Assembly (NCBI RefSeq): GCF_005885635.1
Contig: NZ_VATY01000002.1
Location: 806,001 to 870,000, forward strand
Direction of reading: 5' to 3'
Source: Maribacter algarum (ex Zhang et al. 2020)
Lineage (GTDB): Bacteria > Bacteroidota > Bacteroidia > Flavobacteriales > Flavobacteriaceae
Length of the DNA: 64,000 nt
Shown: piece after piece, positions 54,551 to 63,718 of the stretch
How the letters are laid out: each line of letters opens with the position of its first letter
How positions within the stretch are numbered: the stretch's first letter is position 1
The notes under the pieces: generated by a model
Told to the model about the DNA's origin: nothing
The model's database searches: none
What the model saw: the letters and a program-made list of their open reading frames with translations, nothing else
Translations under genes and position numbers: made by a program

Positions 54551-55249
54551 TTAAAGATTTTCGAAAGTATATTTATACTTCAAACCGATAATATGCTGAT
54601 TATCAGAATTTTCATTATTGATGTCACTTTCACGACGATAGTATACTCCCAAATCCCCAGCTTTTTTAAAGCTATACGATGTACCTAGGGTGATACGATA
54701 TTTATCAAGCTCGGTGTCTTCGTTTTTTTCGAATCTACTGAATAGTTCCACAGCCAATTCAGGATCAAGTGGCCAGTTTTTGATTTTGTATTCAACCCCA
54801 GTTTTAAAACGAAGTCTATTTATGGGAAAGTTATCTTGGTCGTCTGATACTCCAAGTTCTCTTTTATTTTGATAACGCAATCGATACCCCAATCTAATAT
54901 CACCAAGCTTATGTTTGTAATCCGCATCAATGTGAAACCTGAAATGGTTCTCATACCCCTGAATTCTTCCTATATTATCATTTTCACGAATATACCTCAG
55001 TGCTAGTGCTATCCTAAACCCTTTCAATAACTTCCGTCTGACAAAAAATTCGGAGAAGTATTCATCTACTACAGAAATATTAGATTTCAGTCGAAACTGA
55101 CCTTCCAACCCCAAATCCCAATTATCATCCAAATCGTAACCAAGCTGTAGCGATGTCCATGAAGCTAAATCATTTTCTTTTTGCGCAAAAACAGAGGTGA
55201 ATGTCAAGATAAGCACAAGTGCGGGGTACAAAACTTTAGTAAACTTCAT
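54551..55249 (-). CDS. DUF2490 outer-membrane-like protein (second copy)
   Basis: A 232-residue exported protein (signal about 1-22, ending VFAQ) with the DUF2490 strand pattern: WTSLQLGYDLDDNWDLGLEG, RIALALRYIREND and RYQNKRELG. It should form an outer-membrane barrel. It is like 19105-19932 but has no operon partners. It probably shares direction but not transcript with the type-B cargo gene 69 bases upstream. Confidence 0.82.
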   Translation of the reverse strand: MKFTKVLYPALVLILTFTSVFAQKENDLASWTSLQLGYDLDDNWDLGLEGQFRLKSNISVVDEYFSEFFVRRKLLKGFRIALALRYIRENDNIGRIQGYENHFRFHIDADYKHKLGDIRLGYRLRYQNKRELGVSDDQDNFPINRLRFKTGVEYKIKNWPLDPELAVELFSRFEKNEDTELDKYRITLGTSYSFKKAGDLGVYYRRESDINNENSDNQHIIGLKYKYTFENL

Positions 55250-55318
55250 AGTTATGCAACTTTAATACTTATGAAATAGTATACCAAAACAAATAATAAA
55301 TTGATTTGCTACGATAAT

Positions 55319-56848
55319 CTATCGTTTCAATAGAAAATAGCCTTTAATCGCAGGAGCGTTTACCAGTTCGACAGAATACCAATATGAAGCGGCTGGAAGA
55401 TTTTTTCCGTTTAGTGTGCCATCCCAGCCTTGCCCCTCTCCTAGTTGCCTTAACAGCTTACCGTAACGATCATAAACAAAGATTTTATTTACACTAATGT
55501 TCTCTGTTGAATTAATGGTCCATAAATCATTGAATCCATCATTGTTAGGAGTAAAAAACTTTGGAATTTCATTTTCCAAATTCATGGGATCAGGGCCTTC
55601 AATCCTAAATGAAATAATTGGGCAAGTTTCAGAAATTTCATCCCCTTTGTAAGTATCAACCTTTACATATATGGTGGCTCCTATGGGAAGGTCATCTGAT
55701 AATTCATATGTGGTGCTATTTCCTACATCTTCCATACTTAAAATATCGGTGCCATTCAAAGAGGTTCCAATTGATAGTATAAACCCATCAGTATTCGGTA
55801 CTTCGCTCCATTCAAATGTGGTATTCGGACTCACCCCAGACGAACGGTTGACAGGAAAAACCCATTCGGAACAATCTGGCAATGGTAAAGGGTCTCCAGT
55901 TGTAAAGGTGATAGCTTCACAACCCACAGCATTGCCTTGAGCGTTATATGGAATCATTGTAACAAAATATCTAGTGCGCGGTTTAAAATTTGGTGGTTTA
56001 AAATTAGTGCCATTTCCAACATCTTCTTCCCTGAGAATGAATTCCCCATCAGCTTCATCCTCCCTAATGGTCATAAGATAACCCGTGGCGGTGAAGTCTC
56101 GAATCCAAGTTATATTCGCATTTACAGGAACCAGTTCCGTACCGTCTTGAGGATTTATAATTTGGGTACATCTAGGCACCGTTGCACTTGTGGTGGTAAA
56201 TCGAAGCTCAGAACAGGATGTATTGCTTCCGGAAGCATTGTACGGTGTAATTACAATAAAAACCGCGGTGAGAACTGCGAATCCGCCTGGGTATTGGTAT
56301 GAGTTAGTATTACCAACATCTAAATCATCAATGATGTCATTACTTCCTGAGGAGCTTCCTATTGTAATACGATAGCCTGTGGCGTTGGTAGAAGTTGTCC
56401 ATTCGATTGCAGTATCCAAAGGCACATCGACAGCTCCTTCTATAGGTACGACTAAGCCAACGCAATCAGGAACCTGAGTAGTCGTAGTCGTAAAACTTAC
56501 TTCCGCGCAATTGATATTTTGCCCATCAGTATTTTCAGGAATGATTTTGACAAAAATGGTCTGTCCAAGGGGTAGGTTATTGGGTAAATCATATTCGGTA
56601 ACATTACCGACATTTACATTATCTAAAATATCGGTTGCCCCCGAAGAAGTGCCAGCAACTAAAACATAACTTTCAGCTCTAGCGGATGCAACCCATTCAA
56701 AATTGATATCCAAGGCAACATTGGTGCCGCCATTTGAAGGAATGCTCAAGGCAGCACAAGCGGGAGTTTGGCTAAAACCATTCCAGGACCAGCAAACAAG
56801 TGCTATTAAAAAAACAGTCTTGGAGGAAAAAGGAATTCCCATTTTCAT
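55319..56848 (-). CDS. type-B T9SS cargo with fibronectin-III-like repeats
   Basis: A 509-residue secreted protein: signal (about 1-26, ending GFSQ), four fibronectin-III/Ig-like repeats of about 100 residues, and a type-B sorting domain. The repeats share PxNGxxxVxxxxxxEWxxxxxAxxYxxxxGTSSGxxDIxD and span about 28-425. The sorting domain (about 428-509) has FFTPNNDGFNDLWTI and YWYSVELVN...GYFLLKR. Each repeat carries a Cys before its first strand. The repeats suggest an adhesin or surface scaffold. A partner PorP/SprF gene is not next to it. Confidence 0.9.
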   Translation of the reverse strand: MKMGIPFSSKTVFLIALVCWSWNGFSQTPACAALSIPSNGGTNVALDINFEWVASARAESYVLVAGTSSGATDILDNVNVGNVTEYDLPNNLPLGQTIFVKIIPENTDGQNINCAEVSFTTTTTQVPDCVGLVVPIEGAVDVPLDTAIEWTTSTNATGYRITIGSSSGSNDIIDDLDVGNTNSYQYPGGFAVLTAVFIVITPYNASGSNTSCSELRFTTTSATVPRCTQIINPQDGTELVPVNANITWIRDFTATGYLMTIREDEADGEFILREEDVGNGTNFKPPNFKPRTRYFVTMIPYNAQGNAVGCEAITFTTGDPLPLPDCSEWVFPVNRSSGVSPNTTFEWSEVPNTDGFILSIGTSLNGTDILSMEDVGNSTTYELSDDLPIGATIYVKVDTYKGDEISETCPIISFRIEGPDPMNLENEIPKFFTPNNDGFNDLWTINSTENISVNKIFVYDRYGKLLRQLGEGQGWDGTLNGKNLPAASYWYSVELVNAPAIKGYFLLKR

Positions 56849-57079
56849 AGTACACTTTCTTCTTGCGAGCGGATGAGATCGTGTTCTTTTGAACTAAAAT
56901 AAAAGTACATATACTATATAACCGCCGCTCAACCTATTTTCTTTTTTAGGCAAACAACTAATATAGAAAAAATATGTTACGGGAATATCACGACTATTAT
57001 TCTGAGGCCCATAATAACATCAAAACCCAATGAATATGTATATATCAGGATATAAGGTCGTGAATAAATTTAATGAAGT

Positions 57080-57532
57080 TTAGGTTTTCTTTACACGAAC
57101 TGCATTCATGCCTTTCATACCTCTTTCAAGCTCAAAGGAAACTTTGTCATTCTCAGCTATTTCGTCAATCAAACCGCTAACATGCACAAAATATTTCTCG
57201 TTATTTTCAGAATCAATGATAAAACCAAAGCCTTTGGAAGTATCAAAGAAAGATACTTTTCCATTTCTGATGGGGTCTTCCTCTTCTTGTTCTTCTTTTT
57301 TTGGAATACCTAAAACTATACTTTCAGCATCAACTTTAACCTTTTTTGTCGGATCTGGGGGAGTGTCCGTGAAGTGTCCGTTTTCATCGACGTATATCAG
57401 TTGATCTTCGAAGGAAGCCCCAACCTTAGAATTTGCCTGACGCTCTGCTTTTTTCTTCGCTTTTTCCTCTCGTTTTTTTAATCGTTTTTTCTCACGTTCT
57501 TTTTTACCGTAAGTTTCTTGTGCTCTAGCCAT
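57080..57532 (-). CDS. cold-shock-domain protein with basic N-terminal extension
   Basis: A 150-residue protein: a lysine/arginine/glutamate-rich helix (1-35), a middle linker (40-85) and a C-terminal cold-shock domain (88-150). The RNA-binding motifs are KGFGFI (100-105) and YFVHVSG (114-120). Standard CspA proteins are about 70 residues, so the extension is extra and probably binds RNA as well. A good promoter 85 bases upstream gives a leader of about 78 bases, consistent with cold-regulated mRNA structure. Confidence 0.92.
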   Translation of the reverse strand: MARAQETYGKKEREKKRLKKREEKAKKKAERQANSKVGASFEDQLIYVDENGHFTDTPPDPTKKVKVDAESIVLGIPKKEEQEEEDPIRNGKVSFFDTSKGFGFIIDSENNEKYFVHVSGLIDEIAENDKVSFELERGMKGMNAVRVKKT

Positions 57533-57616
57533 AGTTTATCTTCTGTGTAGTTTTAAATTTTCAATAGCCAAATAGCGACGATTGAACAAAGGTTTAACTG
57601 CCTTTCAGGACTTTTT

Positions 57617-57647
57617 CAAATATAGCCCCGTAGATAGAGCTTAGCAA
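57617..57647 (-). promoter_or_regulatory. promoter of the cold-shock-domain gene
   Basis: Minus strand: TTG (57647-57645), a 20-base spacer and TATATTTG (57624-57617), a match to the Bacteroidota -33/-7 consensus. The start of transcription would be near 57610, leaving about 78 bases of leader before the ATG at 57532. Confidence 0.6.
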
Positions 57648-57735
57648 GAACTTTGCCAAATACTTGTTAACTATATGCCGTTTTTAGGTGAATTGACCAC
57701 TTGTACCTGATGAAATACAACATAAATTTTATAAA

Positions 57736-57747
57736 ATCGTATACGAT
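57736..57747. promoter_or_regulatory. likely GntR-family operator (ATCGTATACGAT)
   Basis: A perfect 12-bp palindrome, 16 bases before the GntR start. It fits the ATnGTATACnAT type of site used by FadR/FCD-branch GntR regulators, so autoregulation is likely. It lies just upstream of the possible -7 element, where a bound protein would block RNA polymerase. Confidence 0.65.
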
Positions 57748-57751
57748 ATAC

Positions 57752-57759
57752 TATATTTA
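57752..57759 (+). promoter_or_regulatory. possible -7 element (TATATTTA) of the GntR gene
   Basis: It differs from TAnnTTTG only in the last base and ends four bases before the ATG at 57764, the same distance as seen for the LysR gene. The mRNA might be leaderless. Confidence 0.3.
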
Positions 57760-57763
57760 GTGC

Positions 57764-58399
57764 ATGTTAGTAAAGACTAGTTTTCGAGATCAGGTACGTG
57801 AATTTCTTCTTAATGAGATGAAACAAGGCAACCTGCATGAGGGACAAACCATAAATTTAGCGGCTCTAGCGCGTAAGCTTGATGTTAGTGTTACCCCTAT
57901 TCGTGAGGCTCTTACCCAATTACAACAATCTCGTATTATAACGGCAGTCCCCAATCGTGGTTTCATTATTTCAGAACTGAGTCTAAAGGAAGCAAAAGAT
58001 CTTTATGAATTAGTTGCCGATTTAGAGGTATTGGCTATCGAGAATTCTGAATTCGATACTGAATCAATTGAGCAACTCAAAACCCAACAATTGGTATTTA
58101 AAAATGCTGAAGATACGGTTGCTCGAATCAATGCAAAATTAGGCTTCCATAAGTTGCTTACTCAAAAGTACGGCAATAGCCTTGCCCAACATATTCTTGA
58201 CGACCTAAAGATTCGCATTTTCTTTTACGAGCGAGAGTTTATGGCCGATGACCTATTGTATTCAAAGTCTGACAATCAACATGACGCTATAATCTCTGCT
58301 ATTGAAGATGATAATGTACCTACTGCGGCTTTGGTGCTAAAAATGAATTGGATGCTTATTTTGGATTATATACAACGACAATTGTGGGAAGTTTTATAA
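57764..58399 (+). CDS. GntR-family (FCD domain) transcriptional regulator
   Basis: A 211-residue regulator: winged HTH (about 5-70, with LAALARKLDVSVTPIREALTQL) and an FCD effector domain (about 75-205), which in most relatives binds a metal and an organic acid. A palindrome of GntR type is 16 bases upstream. A small membrane-protein gene follows 15 bases later and is probably in the same operon. Target genes and ligand are unknown. Confidence 0.92.
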   Translation: MLVKTSFRDQVREFLLNEMKQGNLHEGQTINLAALARKLDVSVTPIREALTQLQQSRIITAVPNRGFIISELSLKEAKDLYELVADLEVLAIENSEFDTESIEQLKTQQLVFKNAEDTVARINAKLGFHKLLTQKYGNSLAQHILDDLKIRIFFYEREFMADDLLYSKSDNQHDAIISAIEDDNVPTAALVLKMNWMLILDYIQRQLWEVL

Positions 58400-58414
58400 G
58401 AACATTTCTATTTT

Positions 58415-58786
58415 ATGGATCGAACAAAAGTAAAACTTCTTAATAATTATCAACTTATTCAATTAGCTCAGAACAACATATTGGATAAGGAAACTCTAAT
58501 TCTTGTAAGGAAAGAAATAACTTCAAGGAATATTTCCACAATAGAGCTTAAAGAATTACAAAGACGCCATGATTCATCGCTAGATGGAGCACAGGCCCAG
58601 CTTAATGAGAATAACTGGCATCCTTTTTATACTGCCTTTTCCTGGAAGCGACACTTTAAACATATTGCCCTTTTAAAGGCATTCGGCAGAAATAAGGATG
58701 CAAAGGTTTATCAGCTTAATTTTTATGTTGGAATGGGAATGTATATGCTAATTTTTGTTCTCTTAATTTTTCTCATCGCTAAATAG
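58415..58786 (+). CDS. small protein with C-terminal TM helix, unknown
   Basis: A 123-residue protein with a charged helical region (about 1-60), a basic patch (FSWKRHFKHIALLKAFG, 70-86) and one TM helix at about 103-122 (YVGMGMYMLIFVLLIFLIAK). No family is recognised. Co-transcribed with the GntR regulator; it is convergent with the DUF1295 gene, with three bases between the stops. Confidence 0.7.
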   Translation: MDRTKVKLLNNYQLIQLAQNNILDKETLILVRKEITSRNISTIELKELQRRHDSSLDGAQAQLNENNWHPFYTAFSWKRHFKHIALLKAFGRNKDAKVYQLNFYVGMGMYMLIFVLLIFLIAK

Positions 58787-58789
58787 CAC

Positions 58790-59650
58790 CTACCAAAACT
58801 TAGGAATTAATTTCGGCACTCTTTTCTTGTAAGCCCCATACTTCGGTTTACGTTCAAGCATTCGGTCTTCTTTCAAGGGAATGGATATTACAATGAACAA
58901 GCATAACATCATGATTGAACCAACAATAGTAATTGCTGAGGTGCCGAATGAATATCCGATTAAGAAAATTCCAAACCAAAATATAATCTCTCCCAAATAA
59001 TTCGGATTTCTTGATCGTCCCCAGATCCCAGCATCCAGTAGGTCTTCGGGTTTCGGGTCTTTTCTTTTTCGAAATTTAGCCAATTGATTATCTGCAAAGT
59101 ACTCAAGGGCTACACCAGATAGGCAAATTAGCATTCCCACAAAGAATAACCATGTGTATTGCATTGTGGAGCCAAAAACATCAAATAATGGCCACATAGC
59201 CGAAAATACCATGGCAGTCGGGAAAAGATGTATGCCGAAAAAATTAACCAAAGGATAAAATGAGCCTGTTTGCTCGGCAAGGTCTCTATAGCGCCAATCT
59301 TCTTGCTCAAAACCGGACCAAGATCGAACCCAATTCAAGGTCAATCGCCAAGACCAAATACTTACCGTTAAAAACGTTAGCAAATGGTATATGGTGAGCG
59401 CCTGATAATTATTGTAACAAAGCAAAATGACAGTGTAGAAGGGAATTACGCTCCAATACGCATCATAAACTGAACTATTTTTTTTAATTACTGAGAAAAC
59501 ATAACACACAACAGTCATAACAAAACTGACCACCATAAAAACAAATATTTGACTGTTAATCGGTATGTATTTCCAAGTCAAAACGCCACTAAGACCTATT
59601 AGCATATAGATAGCAGCAATTTGTATGAGATGATTGGTTCTAGTTTTCAA
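58790..59650 (-). CDS. DUF1295 (steroid 5-alpha reductase/ICMT-like) membrane protein
   Basis: A 286-residue protein with about seven TM helices. It carries the DUF1295 signature GIWGRSRNPNYLGEIIFWFG (about 228-247), with an RxPNY-like NADPH site, and an acidic DWRYRDL stretch. The fold is that of steroid 5-alpha reductases and isoprenylcysteine methyltransferases; a lipid or isoprenoid reductase role is possible. It starts 11 bases after the penicillin acylase stop and is probably in the same operon. Confidence 0.88.
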   Translation of the reverse strand: MKTRTNHLIQIAAIYMLIGLSGVLTWKYIPINSQIFVFMVVSFVMTVVCYVFSVIKKNSSVYDAYWSVIPFYTVILLCYNNYQALTIYHLLTFLTVSIWSWRLTLNWVRSWSGFEQEDWRYRDLAEQTGSFYPLVNFFGIHLFPTAMVFSAMWPLFDVFGSTMQYTWLFFVGMLICLSGVALEYFADNQLAKFRKRKDPKPEDLLDAGIWGRSRNPNYLGEIIFWFGIFLIGYSFGTSAITIVGSIMMLCLFIVISIPLKEDRMLERKPKYGAYKKRVPKLIPKFW

Positions 59651-59661
59651 ATAGAAATATT

Positions 59662-62010
59662 TTATTTATCCTCTGGCACCAGCATTATTCTAGATTCAGT
59701 TACTTTCATAATTTTTTCTTTGGAATAATAGGCTGGAAAATAGGCGTTCTTGGACCACATTTCATGAAGGTTACCATAGTACTTGCTCTCCGGATTGCCC
59801 GACTGCCCTGGTGAATTTATCATCAAGGTTTTATCCCAATCACTTAAATCGGCGATGAATTTAAAGCTCCCGCCACTTACTTGATTATCATTATTTCCGG
59901 TTGAATTGGGTGTAAAACTATTTCCACCCCGAGGGAAAGTACCTAGATCTATTTTGGCCTGCAAACTATCATTTACAAAAGCTGATAAGGCATTTTTCAT
60001 TGTCGAATGTTTAAAATTTGCCTGTCCATATTTCCATTTGGCCATATCACCACCCAGCTTCTTTTCTAGAGCATTAATGGTACTTGCCAAAGTATTTTGA
60101 AGGAACTCCTCTTTATTCAATTTCTCAAAACTGGGGCCGAAAGTCTGACCATCCATTTCCAACCAAGAAATAATTTTTTCTAATTGAAGGGATATCAAAC
60201 CGTTCACTTCCTCAGGAATAAAAGCATTTTCCGCTTCTTGACGAATAATACGTTCCCACATGGCATAGATACCTGCTTCGACTGAATTTCCATCCAAAAT
60301 ATAATCCCATTTCAAAAGCCTGTTTTTTATCTCCTCCCCCTTTTCAGATGGTATTTTGATATTTTGGAGCATGGGGACTATAGTCCGTGCGGGAATGGAA
60401 AGATAATCTGATTGTAGCTCTTCCATATCCTTCATGGTAAAGCTTTTTTCTTGAGATAATACTGCGTCTATTCGCTTTCCTCGGTAGGAATCTGCCCAAA
60501 TGTAATTCAAGGTCTTTTGATGCTTATAGTCAGCTGATGTAACGTTTTGATTCGCCGTTGCCAAATAGCCTTTTTCTGGATTGTAACTATTTGGGCGTTC
60601 ACTAATCGGTAAATACCCCTCCCAATCGTAACTACCATCCCCGGGAACTGGAACCAAACCACTATGGGACTTACGTATGGGAGTAATGCCTACAGCTTGC
60701 CATCCTATATTTCCTTTTTTATCTGCCCAAACCATATTCTCCGCGGGAATGTTGCTATAGGTACAGGCTTCTTTGAATTCTTCCCAAGTTTGCGATTGGT
60801 CCATCCGCAGGGAAGCCAAATAAGGGGCTCCCCCTTTTTCCAACCAAGCGCATTTTACGGCGTAGGCTTTATGATTTACAGAATCGATATAGGTAACCGG
60901 ACCATGAATCGAATAGCGTAGCGTGGTTTTCACGGTTTCTTGTCCTTTAATCTGAATTTCATCTTGAATTTCTTTCATAGAAACCCATTCATCTTTGTAT
61001 TTATACTCCGATAGGTTTTGGGGGTTTAAATCATATACGTATAAATCCTCTCCATCGGTTCTGAAAATCGTCAATCCCCATGCACCATATTCGTTGTGAC
61101 CAATGGAAATACCCGGAATTTCAGGCTCTCCCCCTCCTATTACATTCCAACCTGGTGCTACTAAATGCACCATATATCTTAGCGATGGCAAAGCAACTCT
61201 TCGGTGCGGGTCATTTGCCAATAGTGGATAACCGCTTTCTGTTTTTGATCCGGTTACTGCCCAATTATTACTACCATCGTCTAAATAGTCCTTGTCAATA
61301 TCTTGCTCTTCGAAAACAACACCACTTGCATAGGCTTTGTGTAAGGCCAAAATATCTTCGGAAAGTACACTTGCATCAATTTTTGGGTCAAGGGAAATGT
61401 TTGGTTCATTCGGATGGAACCACATGAGTTCTTTTACTTTCGCTTCACCTATTTTAGCTACTGCCATTCCATATTGCAATTCACGATTTACATTCCCTTT
61501 TAGGCCTTGGTGTCTTGAAATCACAACATCAGGTGTCCATTTTTTTGGAAGGATATCTAAAATTCTAAATTCTATGGGAAGATTGTCAGGTGTCTTTAGC
61601 ATCTCCTCGATATAGGCATTCACACCATCAGTATAGGCATTGATGATTTCGGAACCTTCGGGATGATAGTGATTCAACTCTTCTTCTAAATTGCCACGAA
61701 ATTGAAATAAACGTGTTCCTATATCCCTTTTCAATTCATCGGGACCTAGAATCTCCGCTACGGTTCCTGTTGCTTGCCTACGCCAAATTTCGAACTGAAA
61801 AAGCCGGTCTTTAGCGGCTGCATAACCCTGTGCAAAGAAAAGGTCTTTTTGATTTTTAGCGTAGATATGATTAACACCCCATTGGTCTCGTAAAATTTCA
61901 ACAGGTTCAGAAAGGCCAACAATAGAAATTTGATTTTCTTTTTGAGATAACTTACAAGCAGATACGAGTAGAAGTAGTAGGCAGAGCCTACAAAATTTCA
62001 GAAGGGGCAT
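59662..62010 (-). CDS. penicillin-acylase-family (Ntn hydrolase) lipoprotein
   Basis: A 782-residue lipoprotein (lipobox LLVSAC, C19) of the penicillin G acylase/cephalosporin acylase/AHL-acylase family. DDGSNNWAV at 244-252 gives S247, the N-terminal nucleophile after self-cleavage, so residues before it would be the alpha chain and spacer. Further family pieces are LLANDPHR and YSIHGPV. The precursor length is typical. Natural substrates may be acyl-homoserine lactones, lipopeptides or beta-lactams. The operon continues into DUF1295. Confidence 0.92.
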   Translation of the reverse strand: MPLLKFCRLCLLLLLVSACKLSQKENQISIVGLSEPVEILRDQWGVNHIYAKNQKDLFFAQGYAAAKDRLFQFEIWRRQATGTVAEILGPDELKRDIGTRLFQFRGNLEEELNHYHPEGSEIINAYTDGVNAYIEEMLKTPDNLPIEFRILDILPKKWTPDVVISRHQGLKGNVNRELQYGMAVAKIGEAKVKELMWFHPNEPNISLDPKIDASVLSEDILALHKAYASGVVFEEQDIDKDYLDDGSNNWAVTGSKTESGYPLLANDPHRRVALPSLRYMVHLVAPGWNVIGGGEPEIPGISIGHNEYGAWGLTIFRTDGEDLYVYDLNPQNLSEYKYKDEWVSMKEIQDEIQIKGQETVKTTLRYSIHGPVTYIDSVNHKAYAVKCAWLEKGGAPYLASLRMDQSQTWEEFKEACTYSNIPAENMVWADKKGNIGWQAVGITPIRKSHSGLVPVPGDGSYDWEGYLPISERPNSYNPEKGYLATANQNVTSADYKHQKTLNYIWADSYRGKRIDAVLSQEKSFTMKDMEELQSDYLSIPARTIVPMLQNIKIPSEKGEEIKNRLLKWDYILDGNSVEAGIYAMWERIIRQEAENAFIPEEVNGLISLQLEKIISWLEMDGQTFGPSFEKLNKEEFLQNTLASTINALEKKLGGDMAKWKYGQANFKHSTMKNALSAFVNDSLQAKIDLGTFPRGGNSFTPNSTGNNDNQVSGGSFKFIADLSDWDKTLMINSPGQSGNPESKYYGNLHEMWSKNAYFPAYYSKEKIMKVTESRIMLVPEDK

Positions 62011-62074
62011 AGAAAATGGTTAACCAGTTGGATTCTAAAAATACGAAATTTTAAGAATCCCTAAAAAAGTTAAC

Positions 62075-62488
62075 CTACTTTCTGTCCTTTATCCGATACA
62101 TAAACTTTAATCCACTCCAATCTTTATCAACGGCGCAAACTTTGACATCTACTAATCCGTTTTTCAAAAGATACTCCCGAATATAATCACGATTTAAGTC
62201 TGTTTCGATTTTTGAACTGCCCTTAGGCCAACTTACCCAAAACATTCCCGTCATCTTTAGGGCTGGCTTCAACTTTATGGATTGTTTTTCAAAATCCGCT
62301 TTTTTCTTGCAGAACAAATGAATAAAATCAACCGATTCTTTTGGTGGATGCGTTACATAATTAACTTCAGGCATATCTTCGAAAAGTAAAATATAATGAG
62401 AAGGTTCATTTACTAGAAGTGTGGTATATCCCTCTTTAATTCCTAGCTTCCTTGCCAAAGGAGTAGTCGAATAGCCTGAAGAATTCAT
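62075..62488 (-). CDS. DUF3052 family protein
   Basis: A 137-residue cytoplasmic protein with the DUF3052 pattern: TTPLARKLGIKEGYTTLLV at the start, MFWVSWPKGSS in the middle and GLVDVKVCAVDKDWSGLKFM at the end. The function of the family is unknown. The last helix with VCAVDxxWSGLKF is the most conserved part. It stands alone between the penicillin acylase and sigma-factor operons. Confidence 0.85.
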   Translation of the reverse strand: MNSSGYSTTPLARKLGIKEGYTTLLVNEPSHYILLFEDMPEVNYVTHPPKESVDFIHLFCKKKADFEKQSIKLKPALKMTGMFWVSWPKGSSKIETDLNRDYIREYLLKNGLVDVKVCAVDKDWSGLKFMYRIKDRK

Positions 62489-62535
62489 GATAAAATCGTT
62501 TTCTCCAAGTTAGTAAATTTTAAAGGGGTAGCGAG

Positions 62536-63135
62536 CTATTCTAGTTCCTTTAATATATTTTCAGCAGATCTTGTAATACGATTATAACTACGATAACCCC
62601 AATAAGAACAGAAAACTACAAAGAAAACGGCAAAAACTATAGATAGGTTTGCCCAGATATTTCTTTCTACCCTAAAGAAATCTTTGTTTGACCATATTTT
62701 TGCAAATACTCCAGAGACCGCAAACATCAATATAAAGCTCAGAAAAATACCGAATTGTTGAAGTCTTAGAAGATTTCGTTTGGCCTTAGAATAATTAAGC
62801 AAAGTCTCTTTGTAATTCGTATTTGTAATATTCAAGTTCCGTATTTTTTTTAAGGAGTTTAAAACCAAGATTGGAAGAATGAAAAGCACTGACAATGTAA
62901 AGACTCCACATGCCTGCAAATACCAAGTATCTAATTTTTCAAAATTAACTATAATGTGAATTGCTATGCCAAAGCAAATTACGGCTCCTACTCTTTCATA
63001 ATTTGAAAGTGTTCTAAACTTATTGGTGTATCGTTCTTGTGTCATACTCATAATGATTTCGCTAGTTAATTTTTTTTGCTGTTCCAATTGGTCACTCATT
63101 TCAGACCACAGCGCTTTCATTTCTTCTATTTCCAT
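62536..63135 (-). CDS. membrane protein partner of the ECF sigma factor
   Basis: A 199-residue protein with a short cytoplasmic N-terminal helix (1-40) and four TM segments (about 47-65, 73-92, 124-144 and 160-178). It follows the ECF sigma gene by four bases, the place where anti-sigma factors are encoded. I see no zinc-binding or other known anti-sigma motif, so it is a candidate anti-sigma factor of non-standard type. Its topology leaves the N-terminal helix facing the sigma factor. Confidence 0.72.
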   Translation of the reverse strand: MEIEEMKALWSEMSDQLEQQKKLTSEIIMSMTQERYTNKFRTLSNYERVGAVICFGIAIHIIVNFEKLDTWYLQACGVFTLSVLFILPILVLNSLKKIRNLNITNTNYKETLLNYSKAKRNLLRLQQFGIFLSFILMFAVSGVFAKIWSNKDFFRVERNIWANLSIVFAVFFVVFCSYWGYRSYNRITRSAENILKELE

Positions 63136-63139
63136 AGTC

Positions 63140-63628
63140 TTATTGATTTACAATTTGTTGTTTTAATTTCTGTTTGATTCTTGAAATCCGAGTCCCTACA
63201 TTGCTGGGAGACAACCCGGTAATCTCCGCTATCTCCTCATATTTCTTCCCTTCCAATAGCAATAACATCAACCCTTTTTCAAGTACATTGAGTTGTTTGA
63301 TATGGGCATACATTAGTCTCAATCTTTCTTCAAATTCCGAGTCGTAGTTTTCTGTCTGTTGGAGAATTACTTTGTCTATTGAAACCGGATTTCCAATTCG
63401 CTTACTTTTCCTTAGTCTTGTGAGAGCTGTATTTAGGGCGATACGGTACATCCAGGTGCTGATTTTAGACTCCGCTCGAAAGGAGCCAAACGATTTCCAC
63501 AATTGGTACACAACATCCTGATACAAATCTTTCTGATCATCACGATTGTCGGTATACATCGTTGTGATTTTGAAAATCACACCTTCGTTTTCCTTAATGA
63601 TGCGAATAAATTCCGCTTCTTTTTGCAT
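63140..63628 (-). CDS. ECF-type RNA polymerase sigma factor
   Basis: A 162-residue sigma factor: region 2 (about 8-80, with DQKDLYQDVVYQLWKSF and WMYRIALNTALTRLRK) and region 4 (about 105-160, with LLEGKKYEEIAEITGLSPSN and GTRISRIKQKLK). It is missing regions 1 and 3, as ECF factors do. It is followed by a 4-TM protein gene. Its own target promoters cannot be read here; AT-rich sequence upstream shows no clear ECF-type box. Confidence 0.93.
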   Translation of the reverse strand: MQKEAEFIRIIKENEGVIFKITTMYTDNRDDQKDLYQDVVYQLWKSFGSFRAESKISTWMYRIALNTALTRLRKSKRIGNPVSIDKVILQQTENYDSEFEERLRLMYAHIKQLNVLEKGLMLLLLEGKKYEEIAEITGLSPSNVGTRISRIKQKLKQQIVNQ

Positions 63629-63718
63629 GCTTGGTTACTAGGTTTATGGTATTAGTATCCCATGCCTTGAAATTATCACAAAGATTTTTGAAAATAATAT
63701 GAAGAAGGATAAAAAAGA

